From an uncultured bacterium (GTDB lineage Bacteria; Planctomycetota; UBA1135; GCA-002686595): a stretch of 32,749 nucleotides of DNA. This document shows, one piece after another, positions 8,846-17,254 of this stretch; within the stretch, counting starts at the first letter, position 1; each line of letters starts with the position of its first letter. Both the position numbers and the translations under genes were made by a program. The stretch is from assembly GCA_913058555.1 (NCBI GenBank), contig CAJXRJ010000003.1, positions 1 through 32,749 of the forward strand, given 5' to 3'. A model generated the notes under the pieces. It did not search any database. It saw only the letters and a program-made list of their open reading frames with translations, and had not been told where the DNA came from.

Positions 8846-9198
8846 TGACGGCCCCGAGAAAGCCGGGATCCTGCCGGCATGCTGACGAACAGCCTCCCGA
8901 TCTGAGCGCTCCTACTGACCGTCGCGGGCTGGGTGCATCGTGAGCGGCGGCGCGCGATCGAGTACCCCATCGAGGAGAACCTCGTCCTCAAGAAGCAGCT
9001 TGGCGACCGGCGGCTCCTGGGTTGTGTGTCAACGACGTTGCCCCGGGACTCGAACCTGCGCTGGCAGCCGCTGGATCGAGGGCGACCTCCTTGGCCGGAC
9101 GACCTTCGTCGGTGGGGCGTCCCTTTGCCGGACGCATTGGGACTACGTCGATCACTGCCACGGCGACCGTCCGCACCAAGGGCCCGGGAATCTAATGC
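8846..9198 (+). mobile_element. Integrase-core transposase fossil A (N and C ends, middle deleted)
   Basis: Starting at an ATG at 8879 the frame reads 'MLTNSLPI*ALLLTVAGWVHRERRRAIEYPIEENLVLKKQLGDRRLL'. This is the N terminus of an rve-type transposase family I recall from planctomycetes ('..EYL.EENRVL.EQLGGRRLRLTDDQRRRLA'), with TGA where Trp is expected. The match stops near 9012. In another frame, 9099-9198 reads 'TTFVGGASLCRTHWDYVDHCHGDRPHQGPGNLM', the C-terminal end of the same family ('FGEASLR.A..EYV.HYH.ERPHQGLGN'). The catalytic middle is deleted. Fossil C (16452-16728) shares the N-terminal part, including 33 aligned bases before the ATG, so the ancestral element extended upstream of the gene. 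It is dead. Confidence 0.75.
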
Positions 9199-9237
9199 AT
9201 GATCGTCCGGCCAAGCCGCGCACAACGTCGCTCCGCC

Positions 9238-11148
9238 TCAGTCGAGTTCGAGGCGACTCGCCTCGGTTTCCCACTTCGACGACAACTCGGCAAGGCGTTC
9301 GGTGTTGGTCTGTAGTTCGCGGCCCAGCTCCCTGCCGCGCGCGCCGTCGCTCCAAGTCTCGGGCAATTCCAGTTCCCCAGTGATCGCAACCTGGCGGGTC
9401 TCCAGGGCGTCGATCTCTGTCTCGAGCGCCTGCACGAGCCTCTTTTGCTTCTGCAGATTGAGCCGCGCCTTGTTCGCCTCTTGCCGGCCTGGTCGGCCGG
9501 ACTTGCCCTGGGGCTTCTCGGCTGCACCGCCGCCGGCGGTGAGTGCGGCGCGCGCCGATTCCGAATGCGTCTTGTGCAGGTAGAACGCGTAGTCGCCAAG
9601 GTACGGCGTAAGCTGGCCCCCGGCCGTGTGAATGACCTTGTTAGCGAGGGTCTTGATGAAGTGGACGTCGTGGCTGATGAAGACCAGCGTCCCCTCGAAC
9701 TGAGTCATCGCGGCAACGAGCGCGTCGATGCTCGACATGTCGAGGTGTGTCGTCGGCTCGTCCATCAGCAGGAGATTCGGCGGATCGAGTAGCAACTTCA
9801 CGAGGGCGAGGCGACTCTTTTCGCCACCGCTCAGAACCTCTACGCGCTTGAACACCGAGTCACCTGAGAACAGGAACGACCCCAGCAGGGTACGCACGAC
9901 TTGTTCTGTCACCTTGGCTTCGGTGTCGAGCGCCTCCTCGAGCACCGTTCGCCCGGGCTCGAGCATTTCAATCCGATACTGTGAGTAGTAGCCGACCGAG
10001 ACGTTGTGGCCGAGCTCACGCTTGCCCTGGTCCGGCGTGAGCTTATCCGCCAATAGCTTAAGCAACGTCGACTTGCCGGCGCCGTTTGGCCCGACGAGCA
10101 CGATGCGCTCACCACGCTGAACCTCAAAGTCGATGCCGCGGTAGATTCTGTTTTCGCCGAAGGCAAAGTGCACCTGATGGAGCCAGATCACCTTTTGGCC
10201 GCTGCGGGGCGGTTGCGGGAAACGAAAGCCAACCTTCTTGTCGTCGGCCTCCGGCGCTTCAAGCTTGTCCATCCGCTCGATCTGACGCAGCTTGCTCTGC
10301 GCCTGCGTGGCCTTGCTCGCCTTGGCCTTGAAGCGATCGACAAAAGCCTGCAGGTGTGCGATCTCTTTCTGTTGTGTCTTGTAGGCCGCGAGATGCTGGG
10401 CGTCGGCGGCCTCGCGTTGCTGGAGGAATTTCGTGAAGCTGCCGGTGTAGCGGACAAGTTTCTGGTGGCGGATCTCGACGATGGCGGTGACGAGCGCGTC
10501 GAGGAACTCGCGGTCGTGAGAGATGACGAGGATCGCTCCCGGATATCCCTTGAGGTAACCCTGAAACCACAACAGCGACTCGAGGTCGAGGTGGTTCGTC
10601 GGTTCATCGAGCATCAGGAGATCGGGCTCCTGCGTCAGCAGTCTGGCCAGGTGAGCCCGCATGACCCATCCACCGCTCAGCGTGCGGGCCGGGCGATCGA
10701 GATCCGAATCGCGAAAGCCGAGGCCAGCGAGAATCTGCTTGGCTTTGGCTTCGACAATGTAGCCGTTGAGCTCGTTGTAGCGGTCGTGCACGTCGTCGTG
10801 CACATCCTCGGGATGCTGCGCCTCGACCGAATGCTTCTGCTCCCGCGCCTTGATGATGCGGTGCAGGCGCACGAAGTCTTCGGTGATGGCGAGGGCGATC
10901 TCGAGGACGGTTTCCTCGCCGACCGGAGCACTTTCCTGCGGCAAGTAGCCGATCGCGGCGTCGCGCTCGATGCTGACCCGTCCGTCGTCGGCCGGCTGGC
11001 TGCCGAGAATCAGCGAGAACAGCGTGGACTTGCCGGCCCCGTTCGGCCCAACGAGGCCGATGCGATCGCCGCGATTGACCTGCAGAGCCGCCGCTGCGAA
11101 CAGGGTGCGCTCTCCATAGGACTTCGTGATGCCGGATAGGGTCAACAT
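9238..11148 (-). CDS. ABC-F family ATPase (Uup/YdiF-like)
   Basis: A 636-aa cytosolic protein with two ABC ATPase domains in tandem and no membrane segments, the layout of ABC-F proteins that act on the ribosome. Domain 1 has Walker A GPNGAGKST (about residues 34-42), signature LSGGW (about 157) and the Walker B block LLMLDEPTNHLD. The linker about 240-310 is charged and helical (P-site tRNA interaction motif region). Domain 2 has a second GPNGAGKST (about 352), LSGGEKSR (about 439) and LLMDEPTTHLD. The C-terminal tail (about 545-636) is a Lys/Glu-rich coiled coil, as in Uup. ABC-F proteins act as translation factors or in antibiotic resistance; no neighbour here indicates which. The gene is intact and solitary, with no clear Shine-Dalgarno before the ATG. 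Confidence 0.93.
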   Translation of the reverse strand: MLTLSGITKSYGERTLFAAAALQVNRGDRIGLVGPNGAGKSTLFSLILGSQPADDGRVSIERDAAIGYLPQESAPVGEETVLEIALAITEDFVRLHRIIKAREQKHSVEAQHPEDVHDDVHDRYNELNGYIVEAKAKQILAGLGFRDSDLDRPARTLSGGWVMRAHLARLLTQEPDLLMLDEPTNHLDLESLLWFQGYLKGYPGAILVISHDREFLDALVTAIVEIRHQKLVRYTGSFTKFLQQREAADAQHLAAYKTQQKEIAHLQAFVDRFKAKASKATQAQSKLRQIERMDKLEAPEADDKKVGFRFPQPPRSGQKVIWLHQVHFAFGENRIYRGIDFEVQRGERIVLVGPNGAGKSTLLKLLADKLTPDQGKRELGHNVSVGYYSQYRIEMLEPGRTVLEEALDTEAKVTEQVVRTLLGSFLFSGDSVFKRVEVLSGGEKSRLALVKLLLDPPNLLLMDEPTTHLDMSSIDALVAAMTQFEGTLVFISHDVHFIKTLANKVIHTAGGQLTPYLGDYAFYLHKTHSESARAALTAGGGAAEKPQGKSGRPGRQEANKARLNLQKQKRLVQALETEIDALETRQVAITGELELPETWSDGARGRELGRELQTNTERLAELSSKWETEASRLELD

Positions 11149-11627
11149 TGGGGGAGAAGAGTGTGCCGGCGGCCTCCTCGAATGGCCATGGTTGTGCCAT
11201 GTGCCTATCGAGGAATCCGCTTACGCCCCCAGGGGCGTTGGTGATCTCGCTCGCTCGGCCCTTGCCGGTGCTGCGTACGGCGCAGGCCGGTCTCGGTGGG
11301 CGACTTCGAGCGCGCGCGTTGCCTTCGCGGGAAGCGAAGGTGAGGATCGCGTGTGGCGTGCGGAACCGTATGCGCGCACTCGGAGGGCCCAAGCCGGTCA
11401 AGGTCCCTGGTGGGGACGGGGGAGCTACGCAACCGGTCGGGATTCATGCACCAACGGCGCCTGGCGGTGCCCTGGGGCGTTCCTCTCACATCAGCTATGG
11501 CCCCGCGGAACTATCGCGGTTTCTGGTGAGCCAGGGCGACAGCTCCCCAGTCTAGGTCTTGGCGGGCCCGTTCCTCCGCTACCCCGCCAGGCCCTCGATC
11601 TCGTTCCGCACCCGATTGGTGCGCGTC
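11149..11627. other. Intergenic region between divergent genes, no gene seen
   Basis: About 480 bases lie between the ABC-F start and the start of the next plus-strand gene. All frames give only short Arg/Pro/Gly-rich peptides. A perfect 7-bp hairpin (CCTTCGC, loop GGGAA, GCGAAGG) sits at 11322-11340, without a T tract. Promoters for both genes must lie here, but I cannot identify convincing -35/-10 boxes in such GC-rich DNA. Confidence 0.55.
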
Positions 11628-14114
11628 ATGAAGACTATCTCCTCTGCCGTTCCATTCTGGGGTGCGATCCTGCTCCTCGCCGCCCCCCCTGCATTCTCCA
11701 GGTCCCTGGGGCAAGAGATGCTCGAAGGGGAAGTGCCCGCGGCTGTAGCGGGCGAGATCTATCTGGCCCCGCGGCCGGACCTGAATTCAGATGGCGCCCT
11801 GCCGGCGCCCCGGGGACTGCGGCGCGATGAGTCCTCGCTACCGGCGGTGAAACTTGGGCCCATTGAGGGCCAGCGAACCCCAGCGCCCCCTGGCGTGGAG
11901 AGGATCCAGCCCCTGGGCCCGACCAACGACGCCCTGCGGTACCTGCAGCAGGCGGACGGGCATTGGGTTCGTGGCCGTTCGTTCAAGGCCCGGGCCGCGC
12001 GGGGCGGCTTCACCTACGTCCCTTTCCTGGGTTCAAGCGCCTCACGCAACTACCCCGTGCGCTTCCGGCTGGAATCCGTAGCTATCGCCAACGAACACGT
12101 GCCCCTCACCAGGGGCGCCGAGGTCACGCGCGAGGGCGACCGCTTCGTCCTTGACCGCGGTTTCGTTCTGGCCACCTACGATATTGCCCTGGAGCAGGTC
12201 GAGCAGAGCTTCATCATCGACCGGCCCGCCGCGTCCGTGGGGAAGCCCGGTGACCTGGTGCTTACCCTGGGAGTCGAAACAGATCTCGAAGCGCGCCCCT
12301 TGGGCACGGGGTTCACTTTCGATGGCCCGGAGGGCTCGGTGCGCTATGGCGCGGCCATCGCGTTCGATGAAGCGGGCGAGACCGTGCACGTGACGTCCAG
12401 GCTCAGCCCCGGTGGCCTCCAGCTAACCGTGCCGGCGAGCTTTGTCCAGGGCGCAACGGGCAAGATCACTATCGACCCGCCGATCACGACGTTTACTGTG
12501 GATTCGCCGCCCCAAGATCAGACCGCGCCGGAGGTGACCCATGTGAGTGAACACTTCAGGTGGGTCTTCACCCACGAAGACAAATTCTCGACCGTCGACA
12601 CCGACATCTACCTCAAGCAGACGGACATCTCTGGACAGCCCGGCCCCGCGACCTACGTGGAGCTTGGATTGGAGGAGTGGAAGGCGCCCCGGAACGCCAC
12701 CATGGCGGGGACGAAGAAGGTGCTGATCGTCGCCACGCGCGACACGGGATCCGCATACACCTCGATCGTCGGCCGAGTGTATGACACCCCAAACCGGACG
12801 CTCGGTCCGGTCCTGGAGATCGGCACAACCGGCTCCGGCACCTTTCGCTACACGAACGCGCGCCCCGACGTGGGCGGCGGGGTGGCATCGAACGATGGCG
12901 ATCGTCCCTTCATCGTGGTCTGGGAGCGTACGTTTGCGAGCGGGGATGTCGCCCCCAGGATGCGGCCGGTCTACGGCGACAGCACGATGGACCCCGTGGT
13001 GAGCCTGGACTCGTGGTCCGGGTTCTTGAACCAGGAGGTGGTCATCAACAAGGGCGGCACCACGCCGGAAGTCTGGAACATCGCCTACCGGCGAACCGAC
13101 CGAGCGACCGGGGCGATCAGTCTCCGAACGCTACAACTGGGTCGAGCTGGAAACGTCATCGCCGGACCCAACACGGTCACTCACTTGCCCCAGGGTTCGA
13201 ATCCAACGTCCCTGGATGTCACCAACGCCGTTGCGATCGATGATCTGCCGGAGACCTACATCATCACCTACGACGACTTCGCGCCGGGGAATTCGGATGT
13301 GGATGCCATCGTCTGCGTCGATGCGATCTCTTGGCGCCGCGTCGATATCAACGCCGCCGAGCACGCGCTCCTGGGCCGGAACCAGAACCACCCGCGGGTG
13401 ATCGCGGAGTGGCGCAGCTTCGCGATCGTGTACTACGAGCCCGTGGCCACCGGATGGCAGGCGTATTACTCCACGCTGGGCATGACGGACGACTTCCAGC
13501 TCGGCGTCTATGAGCGACGCAAGCGCGTTGGACAGCCCACCACATTCGTCGGCAGCCCTCCTGCGATCTCCTCGACGGTTCCGTACACGGCGATAGGCAA
13601 CACCATTCAGATCGCCATCATGGCCCTCGCCCAATGGAATGACGCAGGCTCCAACTTCGACATCGTTGCCGGCTATTGGAGCACCTGGGGCTACCAGACG
13701 AGGGGCCACCAGTTCTGCGATGGCGCGGTGCACTCGCGCGGCGATCGAAGCTTCATCACCATGGGCCATGGCAATGATCCCACCACGGACAAGATCATCG
13801 TCGGCTGGGGCCTTCCGCCCCTTAAGTTCTCCATGGTCCTGGTGGGGACGGAGATCGCACACGTTCCCATGGTCGGTGGGGGCCCCGGTACCTTATGCCT
13901 CGGTGGAAACCTAGGCCGCTTCACGAGCGACCTTCAAGGGAGCAATGGCGACGGATACGTCCTCCTGCACGTCGACCCAACCGCCCTCCCTTTCGCCAGC
14001 GGAGTGCAGTCAGCCCTCTCCGGCCAAACTTACCACTGGCAGCTCTGGCACCGAGATACCGCTGCGGCGGGCGGCTCAAACTTCTCCAACGGGTTCTCCA
14101 TCACATTCGATTAG
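11628..14114 (+). CDS. Large secreted protein with the shared C-terminal domain
   Basis: An 828-aa exported protein of unknown function. The ORF is open from 11559, but the start chosen (MKTISSAVPFWG) opens a good signal peptide ending near AFSRS. The body is beta-rich. Repeated blocks such as 'HEDKFSTVDTDIYLKQ', 'RPFIVVWERTF', 'PETYIITYDDF' and 'RSFAIVYYEPV' look like degenerate propeller blades that begin with query-like strands. The last about 135 residues ('FCDGAVHSRGD' to 'NFSNGFSITFD') align with the C-terminal module of the protein at 2724-3803: the paired cysteines, 'LCLGGNLGRF', 'TYHWQLWHRD' and the final 'NFSNGFSITF' are all kept. The module is therefore a transferable unit and may act in anchoring or sorting. 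Immediately downstream is an integrase fossil. Confidence 0.83.
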   Translation: MKTISSAVPFWGAILLLAAPPAFSRSLGQEMLEGEVPAAVAGEIYLAPRPDLNSDGALPAPRGLRRDESSLPAVKLGPIEGQRTPAPPGVERIQPLGPTNDALRYLQQADGHWVRGRSFKARAARGGFTYVPFLGSSASRNYPVRFRLESVAIANEHVPLTRGAEVTREGDRFVLDRGFVLATYDIALEQVEQSFIIDRPAASVGKPGDLVLTLGVETDLEARPLGTGFTFDGPEGSVRYGAAIAFDEAGETVHVTSRLSPGGLQLTVPASFVQGATGKITIDPPITTFTVDSPPQDQTAPEVTHVSEHFRWVFTHEDKFSTVDTDIYLKQTDISGQPGPATYVELGLEEWKAPRNATMAGTKKVLIVATRDTGSAYTSIVGRVYDTPNRTLGPVLEIGTTGSGTFRYTNARPDVGGGVASNDGDRPFIVVWERTFASGDVAPRMRPVYGDSTMDPVVSLDSWSGFLNQEVVINKGGTTPEVWNIAYRRTDRATGAISLRTLQLGRAGNVIAGPNTVTHLPQGSNPTSLDVTNAVAIDDLPETYIITYDDFAPGNSDVDAIVCVDAISWRRVDINAAEHALLGRNQNHPRVIAEWRSFAIVYYEPVATGWQAYYSTLGMTDDFQLGVYERRKRVGQPTTFVGSPPAISSTVPYTAIGNTIQIAIMALAQWNDAGSNFDIVAGYWSTWGYQTRGHQFCDGAVHSRGDRSFITMGHGNDPTTDKIIVGWGLPPLKFSMVLVGTEIAHVPMVGGGPGTLCLGGNLGRFTSDLQGSNGDGYVLLHVDPTALPFASGVQSALSGQTYHWQLWHRDTAAAGGSNFSNGFSITFD

Positions 14115-14146
14115 CCCATCGAGCGCAGCCGTGAGTCGACCGGCTC

Positions 14147-14290
14147 GGGAGTGGGGGAGTCGAGACGGTCTTCACGCCGCCCAAGTCCCCAAACGGCGAC
14201 GCGAACGCCGAGCGCTTTGTGCGCTCCATCAAGTGGAGGAAGAAGGCTCGGGCGTCGGGGCGTCCCAGATTCGTGTCCCCTGCGATGTAA
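14147..14290 (+). mobile_element. Integrase-core transposase fossil B (catalytic Glu region)
   Basis: One plus frame reads 'GVETVFTPPKSPNGDANAERFVRSIK', then unrelated residues to a TAA at 14288. This matches the segment 'GVE.V.LP.KSPN.NAYAERFVRSIK.ECL' of rve-type transposases, which carries the third acidic residue of the DDE triad (the Glu of NAER). Only about 26 codons survive. It lies just after the stop of the secreted protein and just before the lipoprotein gene. It belongs to the same family as the fossils near 8.9 and 16.5 kb but covers a part missing from both. Confidence 0.7.
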
Positions 14291-14319
14291 CCCTACGAGG
14301 GAGCTGAACTAGGTTGGTC

Positions 14320-16257
14320 ATGAACTCCGCCGCCAGCTTCCGGCCAAGCCGTTTCCAGTTCGCCGCCGCGTTGCTCCTGTTGCTCTCGGCGTGCGGTGGA
14401 ACCAGCCCACCCACCGTCGCAGAAGGCGCGCTGGAATTCCTGGGAGCCAATGTGCAGAACGGCCAGACCTGGACCATCGACGGCCCCATCGAGCTTCGCT
14501 TCACCCAGCCGATCGACTTCGGTTCGGTGCACTTAGGAACCGTCGCGGTGAGGGACGCCCAAGGCGCCCCGGCCCTCGGTTCAATCACGACCGGAGTCCT
14601 CACGTCCGGACAGCCCGACGTCTCGGTCCTCCGATTCATTCCGGCGTGCTCCGACGCCACGGGCATCGGGGGGCTCCAGCCCGGGGGCTTCGTCTACACC
14701 ATCACCGTTCGAGGAACTGACAGCGGGGGATCGAGCATCGTCTCGACGGGTGGCGCCGCCCTTGCGACGAGCGTCTCGATCACTTTCGAGACACCCCGGA
14801 TCCTCGATCCAGCGGCTTTGTTCTATGACCCGCTGCCGACACCCGCACGCGTCGTCATCCGCGGTGATTCGGGAACTGGCATAGCCGAGCCCAACGCGAC
14901 CCACGTTGAGGTGGGGTTCCATCCCGCCACCCCCGTCATCAAGGCCTACTTTCGGAGCCAGGGCGTTGGCTTCGCCACTCTGGACGCAGCCGCCGTCTCC
15001 CAATTGCCGAACGGTCTGCCGCTGAACCATCGGATCGCGTGGCAGAACCGGGTCGCAATCGTCATCCACTTCGATCAACCGATCTCCGCGGAGCCGTCGA
15101 ACATCCAACGGATTGGTGTCGAGTATCTGAATGGAACCTGGAAGAAGCTGCGTGGCAAGGCCGAGATCCATCAGAACTGTGCGGGCGAAGGCTTCTCGGT
15201 GCGGTTCGTGCCAGATGGCCTGTTGCCGCGCAGGACGAGCCTGCGTATTGCCATTGGCCCGGGCCTTCAAGATCGTGCTGGCCAGACCAACGCCGCCGCC
15301 ATGGCCGGGATCATCCACGTTATTACGACCGATGCCGCTGATCCCTCCGGAGCCGCTTCCGATGCCATCTACGAGCCATTCTTCCAGAGCGGCAATGACC
15401 CCGGTTCCATCGAAGACGTGGACTCTACCCTTCCTTCCCCCCGCGCATACTGGGGCGAAGGAGCGCTCATCCCCCAACCGGACGCCAACGGCAAGTCCAT
15501 GGCCCAGTCCAAGTGGGTCCACATCGGCTACGGCAAGATCGACCCGGGTATGGCCGATCGGCCCGCGCAGTTTTTGTTCGCCGGCGTGGACGGAACCGGC
15601 GCCATCGAGCACGTGAATGGCATCGTCACACCCGTGCCCGAGTCCATGGGCCCGATCCCGCTGATCGGCCTGGAGACGAGCGCGGTCTCGATGGCCCTCG
15701 GGCAGCTGCCCGATCCCATGGGCTCCTACATCAACCACCCCGCCCTCATGAGAGAGTCACGCGTGGTCTTTCTTCCGGGTGATGCGAGCGTCCCCGGCGG
15801 CGCGGGCGGCCTGAATTTCTACGGTGCCACAGCTGACCTAGGCGTGCTTCGACTCGAAATATCTGCGGGTTGCTTCATCCCGGGCATCGGCTCCGGGGAT
15901 TGCGCGCCCCTCAACCTCTTCAACTCCTTCGCGGGTCCAACGGGATTGAACGTGGAGATCGTCCCCCAGTTCTTTGAGGTCTACTCCGGGCTCAGGGACA
16001 TGATGCCGTCCGACGCGAAGGTACAGATTCTATTCGATGCGGCACACGCCGGCCCCGATGGTGAAGCCGATCCGGCGACAGCCCTGTCCGCCGCATCCGG
16101 TTGGACATCGGATCCAACCGTTCTCTCGTCCCAAGGATGGGACTTTGTGCGCTTCCAGGTCCTATTCGACATGGACGCCTCCGGCGACGGTTGGTCCATG
16201 GCCGACGGCCTACCCATCTTGAATTTCATCAAGCTCGTTTATGATCACGGCCTCTAG
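14320..16257 (+). CDS. Predicted lipoprotein with Ig-like (Big_5-type) regions
   Basis: A 645-aa predicted lipoprotein. The signal peptide is short and hydrophobic and ends in a clear lipobox, LLLSAC-GG, so the mature protein should be lipidated at that Cys. The region just after it ('GANVQNGQTWTIDGPIELRFTQPIDFGSV') is typical of bacterial Ig-like Big_5 domains. A second similar segment occurs near residue 240-340 ('NRVAIVIHFDQPISAEPSN', 'LRIAIGPGLQDRAGQTN'). The rest is unrecognised. I chose the ATG at 14320, with AGG six bases before it; the track starts two codons earlier at a TTG. Its substrate or partner is unknown. Beyond the stop, 16275-16290 holds a weak CAAAG/CTTTG hairpin, and 16258-16451 has no gene. 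Confidence 0.82.
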   Translation: MNSAASFRPSRFQFAAALLLLLSACGGTSPPTVAEGALEFLGANVQNGQTWTIDGPIELRFTQPIDFGSVHLGTVAVRDAQGAPALGSITTGVLTSGQPDVSVLRFIPACSDATGIGGLQPGGFVYTITVRGTDSGGSSIVSTGGAALATSVSITFETPRILDPAALFYDPLPTPARVVIRGDSGTGIAEPNATHVEVGFHPATPVIKAYFRSQGVGFATLDAAAVSQLPNGLPLNHRIAWQNRVAIVIHFDQPISAEPSNIQRIGVEYLNGTWKKLRGKAEIHQNCAGEGFSVRFVPDGLLPRRTSLRIAIGPGLQDRAGQTNAAAMAGIIHVITTDAADPSGAASDAIYEPFFQSGNDPGSIEDVDSTLPSPRAYWGEGALIPQPDANGKSMAQSKWVHIGYGKIDPGMADRPAQFLFAGVDGTGAIEHVNGIVTPVPESMGPIPLIGLETSAVSMALGQLPDPMGSYINHPALMRESRVVFLPGDASVPGGAGGLNFYGATADLGVLRLEISAGCFIPGIGSGDCAPLNLFNSFAGPTGLNVEIVPQFFEVYSGLRDMMPSDAKVQILFDAAHAGPDGEADPATALSAASGWTSDPTVLSSQGWDFVRFQVLFDMDASGDGWSMADGLPILNFIKLVYDHGL

Positions 16258-16451
16258 CCAGTACGGAGTCAGGGCAAAGTTCTAGCTTTGGAGCTGTATG
16301 GGCGCCTTTGCCGACTCGAAGTCGATGGGGGACAAGAGAACCAAGCTGCGAGTTTTTGGTTTGGTCGGGTAGAGGGGGGGCGTGTCGAGAGGGAGATCGT
16401 GCGCGATGAAGGCGCGGCGATGCCGTACTGCCGATCGGTGCGCCCGCGCCC

Positions 16452-16728
16452 TGACGGTGCCGTGAGGGTCGGTTTCTTTGCGGCATGCTGACCGACTGCC
16501 TTCCACTCCGCGCGTGGCTCCTGACTGTCGTCGGGTGGGGCGGCCGCTAGCAGCAACGCACGATCGTGTATTGGATCGAGGAGAACCACGTCCTCAAGGA
16601 GCATCTTGGCGGCCGGCGGCCTCGACTCACAAATGATCAGCGCAGCAGGCTGGCCGAGTAGGGCAAGCAGCTCGGTTGGCGGCTTCTGAGTATTGTGGTA
16701 ACGATCGTGATCACTGAGGGTAACCCGT
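16452..16728 (+). mobile_element. Integrase-core transposase fossil C (N-terminal part)
   Basis: From an ATG at 16485 one frame reads 'MLTDCLPLRAWLLTVVGWGGR*QQRTIVYWIEENHVLKEHLGGRR', then 'PRLTNDQRSRLAE*GKQLGWRLLSIVVTIVI', with two TAG stops. It is the longest N-terminal piece of this family in the window and matches 'IEENRVL.EQLGGRRLRLTDDQRRRLA.KGKALGR.LL.EV.TIVTPDT'. Fossil A has the same start with many base identities, including TGACGG exactly 33 bases before the ATG in both. Similarity ends where 'TPDT' should begin. It is a nonfunctional relic. Confidence 0.75.
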
Positions 16729-16930
16729 CGTGTGCACCAAGCTCGGCCGAGCTGCGCTGCAAGGTCGCTCCCGCTTGGTTACCTGGAAGGAGCGCCTAGG
16801 TGGCCTGGCGGCGTTCCAATTCCGCTATCGCAAAGAACTGGGACTGGTGGGCCCGCTTTCACGAGTGGTCCTCGCCGCCTCCCGCCCGAGCCAATCACCC
16901 ATCGCTCCGCCGTACGTAGCGAGCCCATGA

Positions 16931-17010
16931 GGCTGAGGAGCCGGATACGTGAATCGCGCACGTCCGGAACTGTGGGAGCCCCGGGGAGGAAACGACCCGT
17001 GGCCACCCGG
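16931..17010 (+). mobile_element. Possible group II intron 3' end (domains V-VI)
   Basis: The DNA 'GAGGAGCCGGATACG' ... 'GCGCACGTCCGG' has the order and length of a group II intron domain V (16938-16970, 33 nt). It has the AGC triad at the start, an outer stem CCGGA/TCCGG and an inner hairpin with a GAAU-type loop. Outer pairs at the base and one inner pair are broken. A second hairpin follows (GCCCCGGG facing CCCGTGGC, one mismatch, 16978-17003), where domain VI should be. No reverse transcriptase is seen upstream. It looks like a decayed intron tail stranded in the same gene-free stretch as fossil C. Confidence 0.42.
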
Positions 17011-17202
17011 CGCCTTGTTGCGGCTGGGTGGTGGGGACCCGCCCCTGGGCCTCGTGCGGGGCGCCTTCTCTCAGCGCCGCTTAGCAACAGTCAACGAGGG
17101 ATGCCTCCCTTAGCCACACCGCGGGGACCGGTATTCTGCCGGCGGGCTCACGGATTGCCGAATCCAGAGGGAACCCGCATGACTAGCCGCTCTGTGAGCC
17201 AT

Positions 17203-17244
17203 TGATGCGCCGCTTAGTTGCAGCGCATCAACCAAGCATTGGTT
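17203..17244. other. Two abutting perfect hairpins after the WecG/TagA gene
   Basis: TGATGCGC ... GCGCATCA (8-bp arms, 12-nt loop, 17203-17230) is followed, sharing one base, by AACCAA-GCA-TTGGTT (6-bp arms, 17230-17244). On the minus strand they come 11 bases after the WecG/TagA stop. They are well placed to end or protect that transcript. There is no T run, so I do not call a classic intrinsic terminator. Confidence 0.5.
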
Positions 17245-17254
17245 CCACGGCGGG

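Noticed and set aside
9046-9056. GGTTCGAGTCC on the minus strand, like a tRNA T-loop
   Set aside because: The would-be T stem pairs at only three of five positions and no anticodon or acceptor arms can be folded; it lies in the deleted middle of an integrase fossil.
10168-11139. 323-aa plus-strand ORF opposite the ABC-F gene
   Set aside because: The opposite strand carries complete Walker and signature motifs; this ORF is their shadow.
11180-11202. TGGCACA-ACCA-TGGCC on the minus strand before the ABC-F gene, a sigma-54-like sequence
   Set aside because: The -12 part matches poorly and an ABC-F gene is not an expected member of the regulon.
11322-11340. Perfect 7-bp hairpin CCTTCGC/GCGAAGG as a terminator
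   Set aside because: It lies between two divergent gene starts and has no T tract, so there is no transcript for it to end.
14581-15738. 385-aa minus-strand ORF opposite the lipoprotein gene
   Set aside because: Its sequence is Gly/Asp/Arg-rich without motifs or a sensible start, while the plus strand has a lipobox and Ig-like regions.
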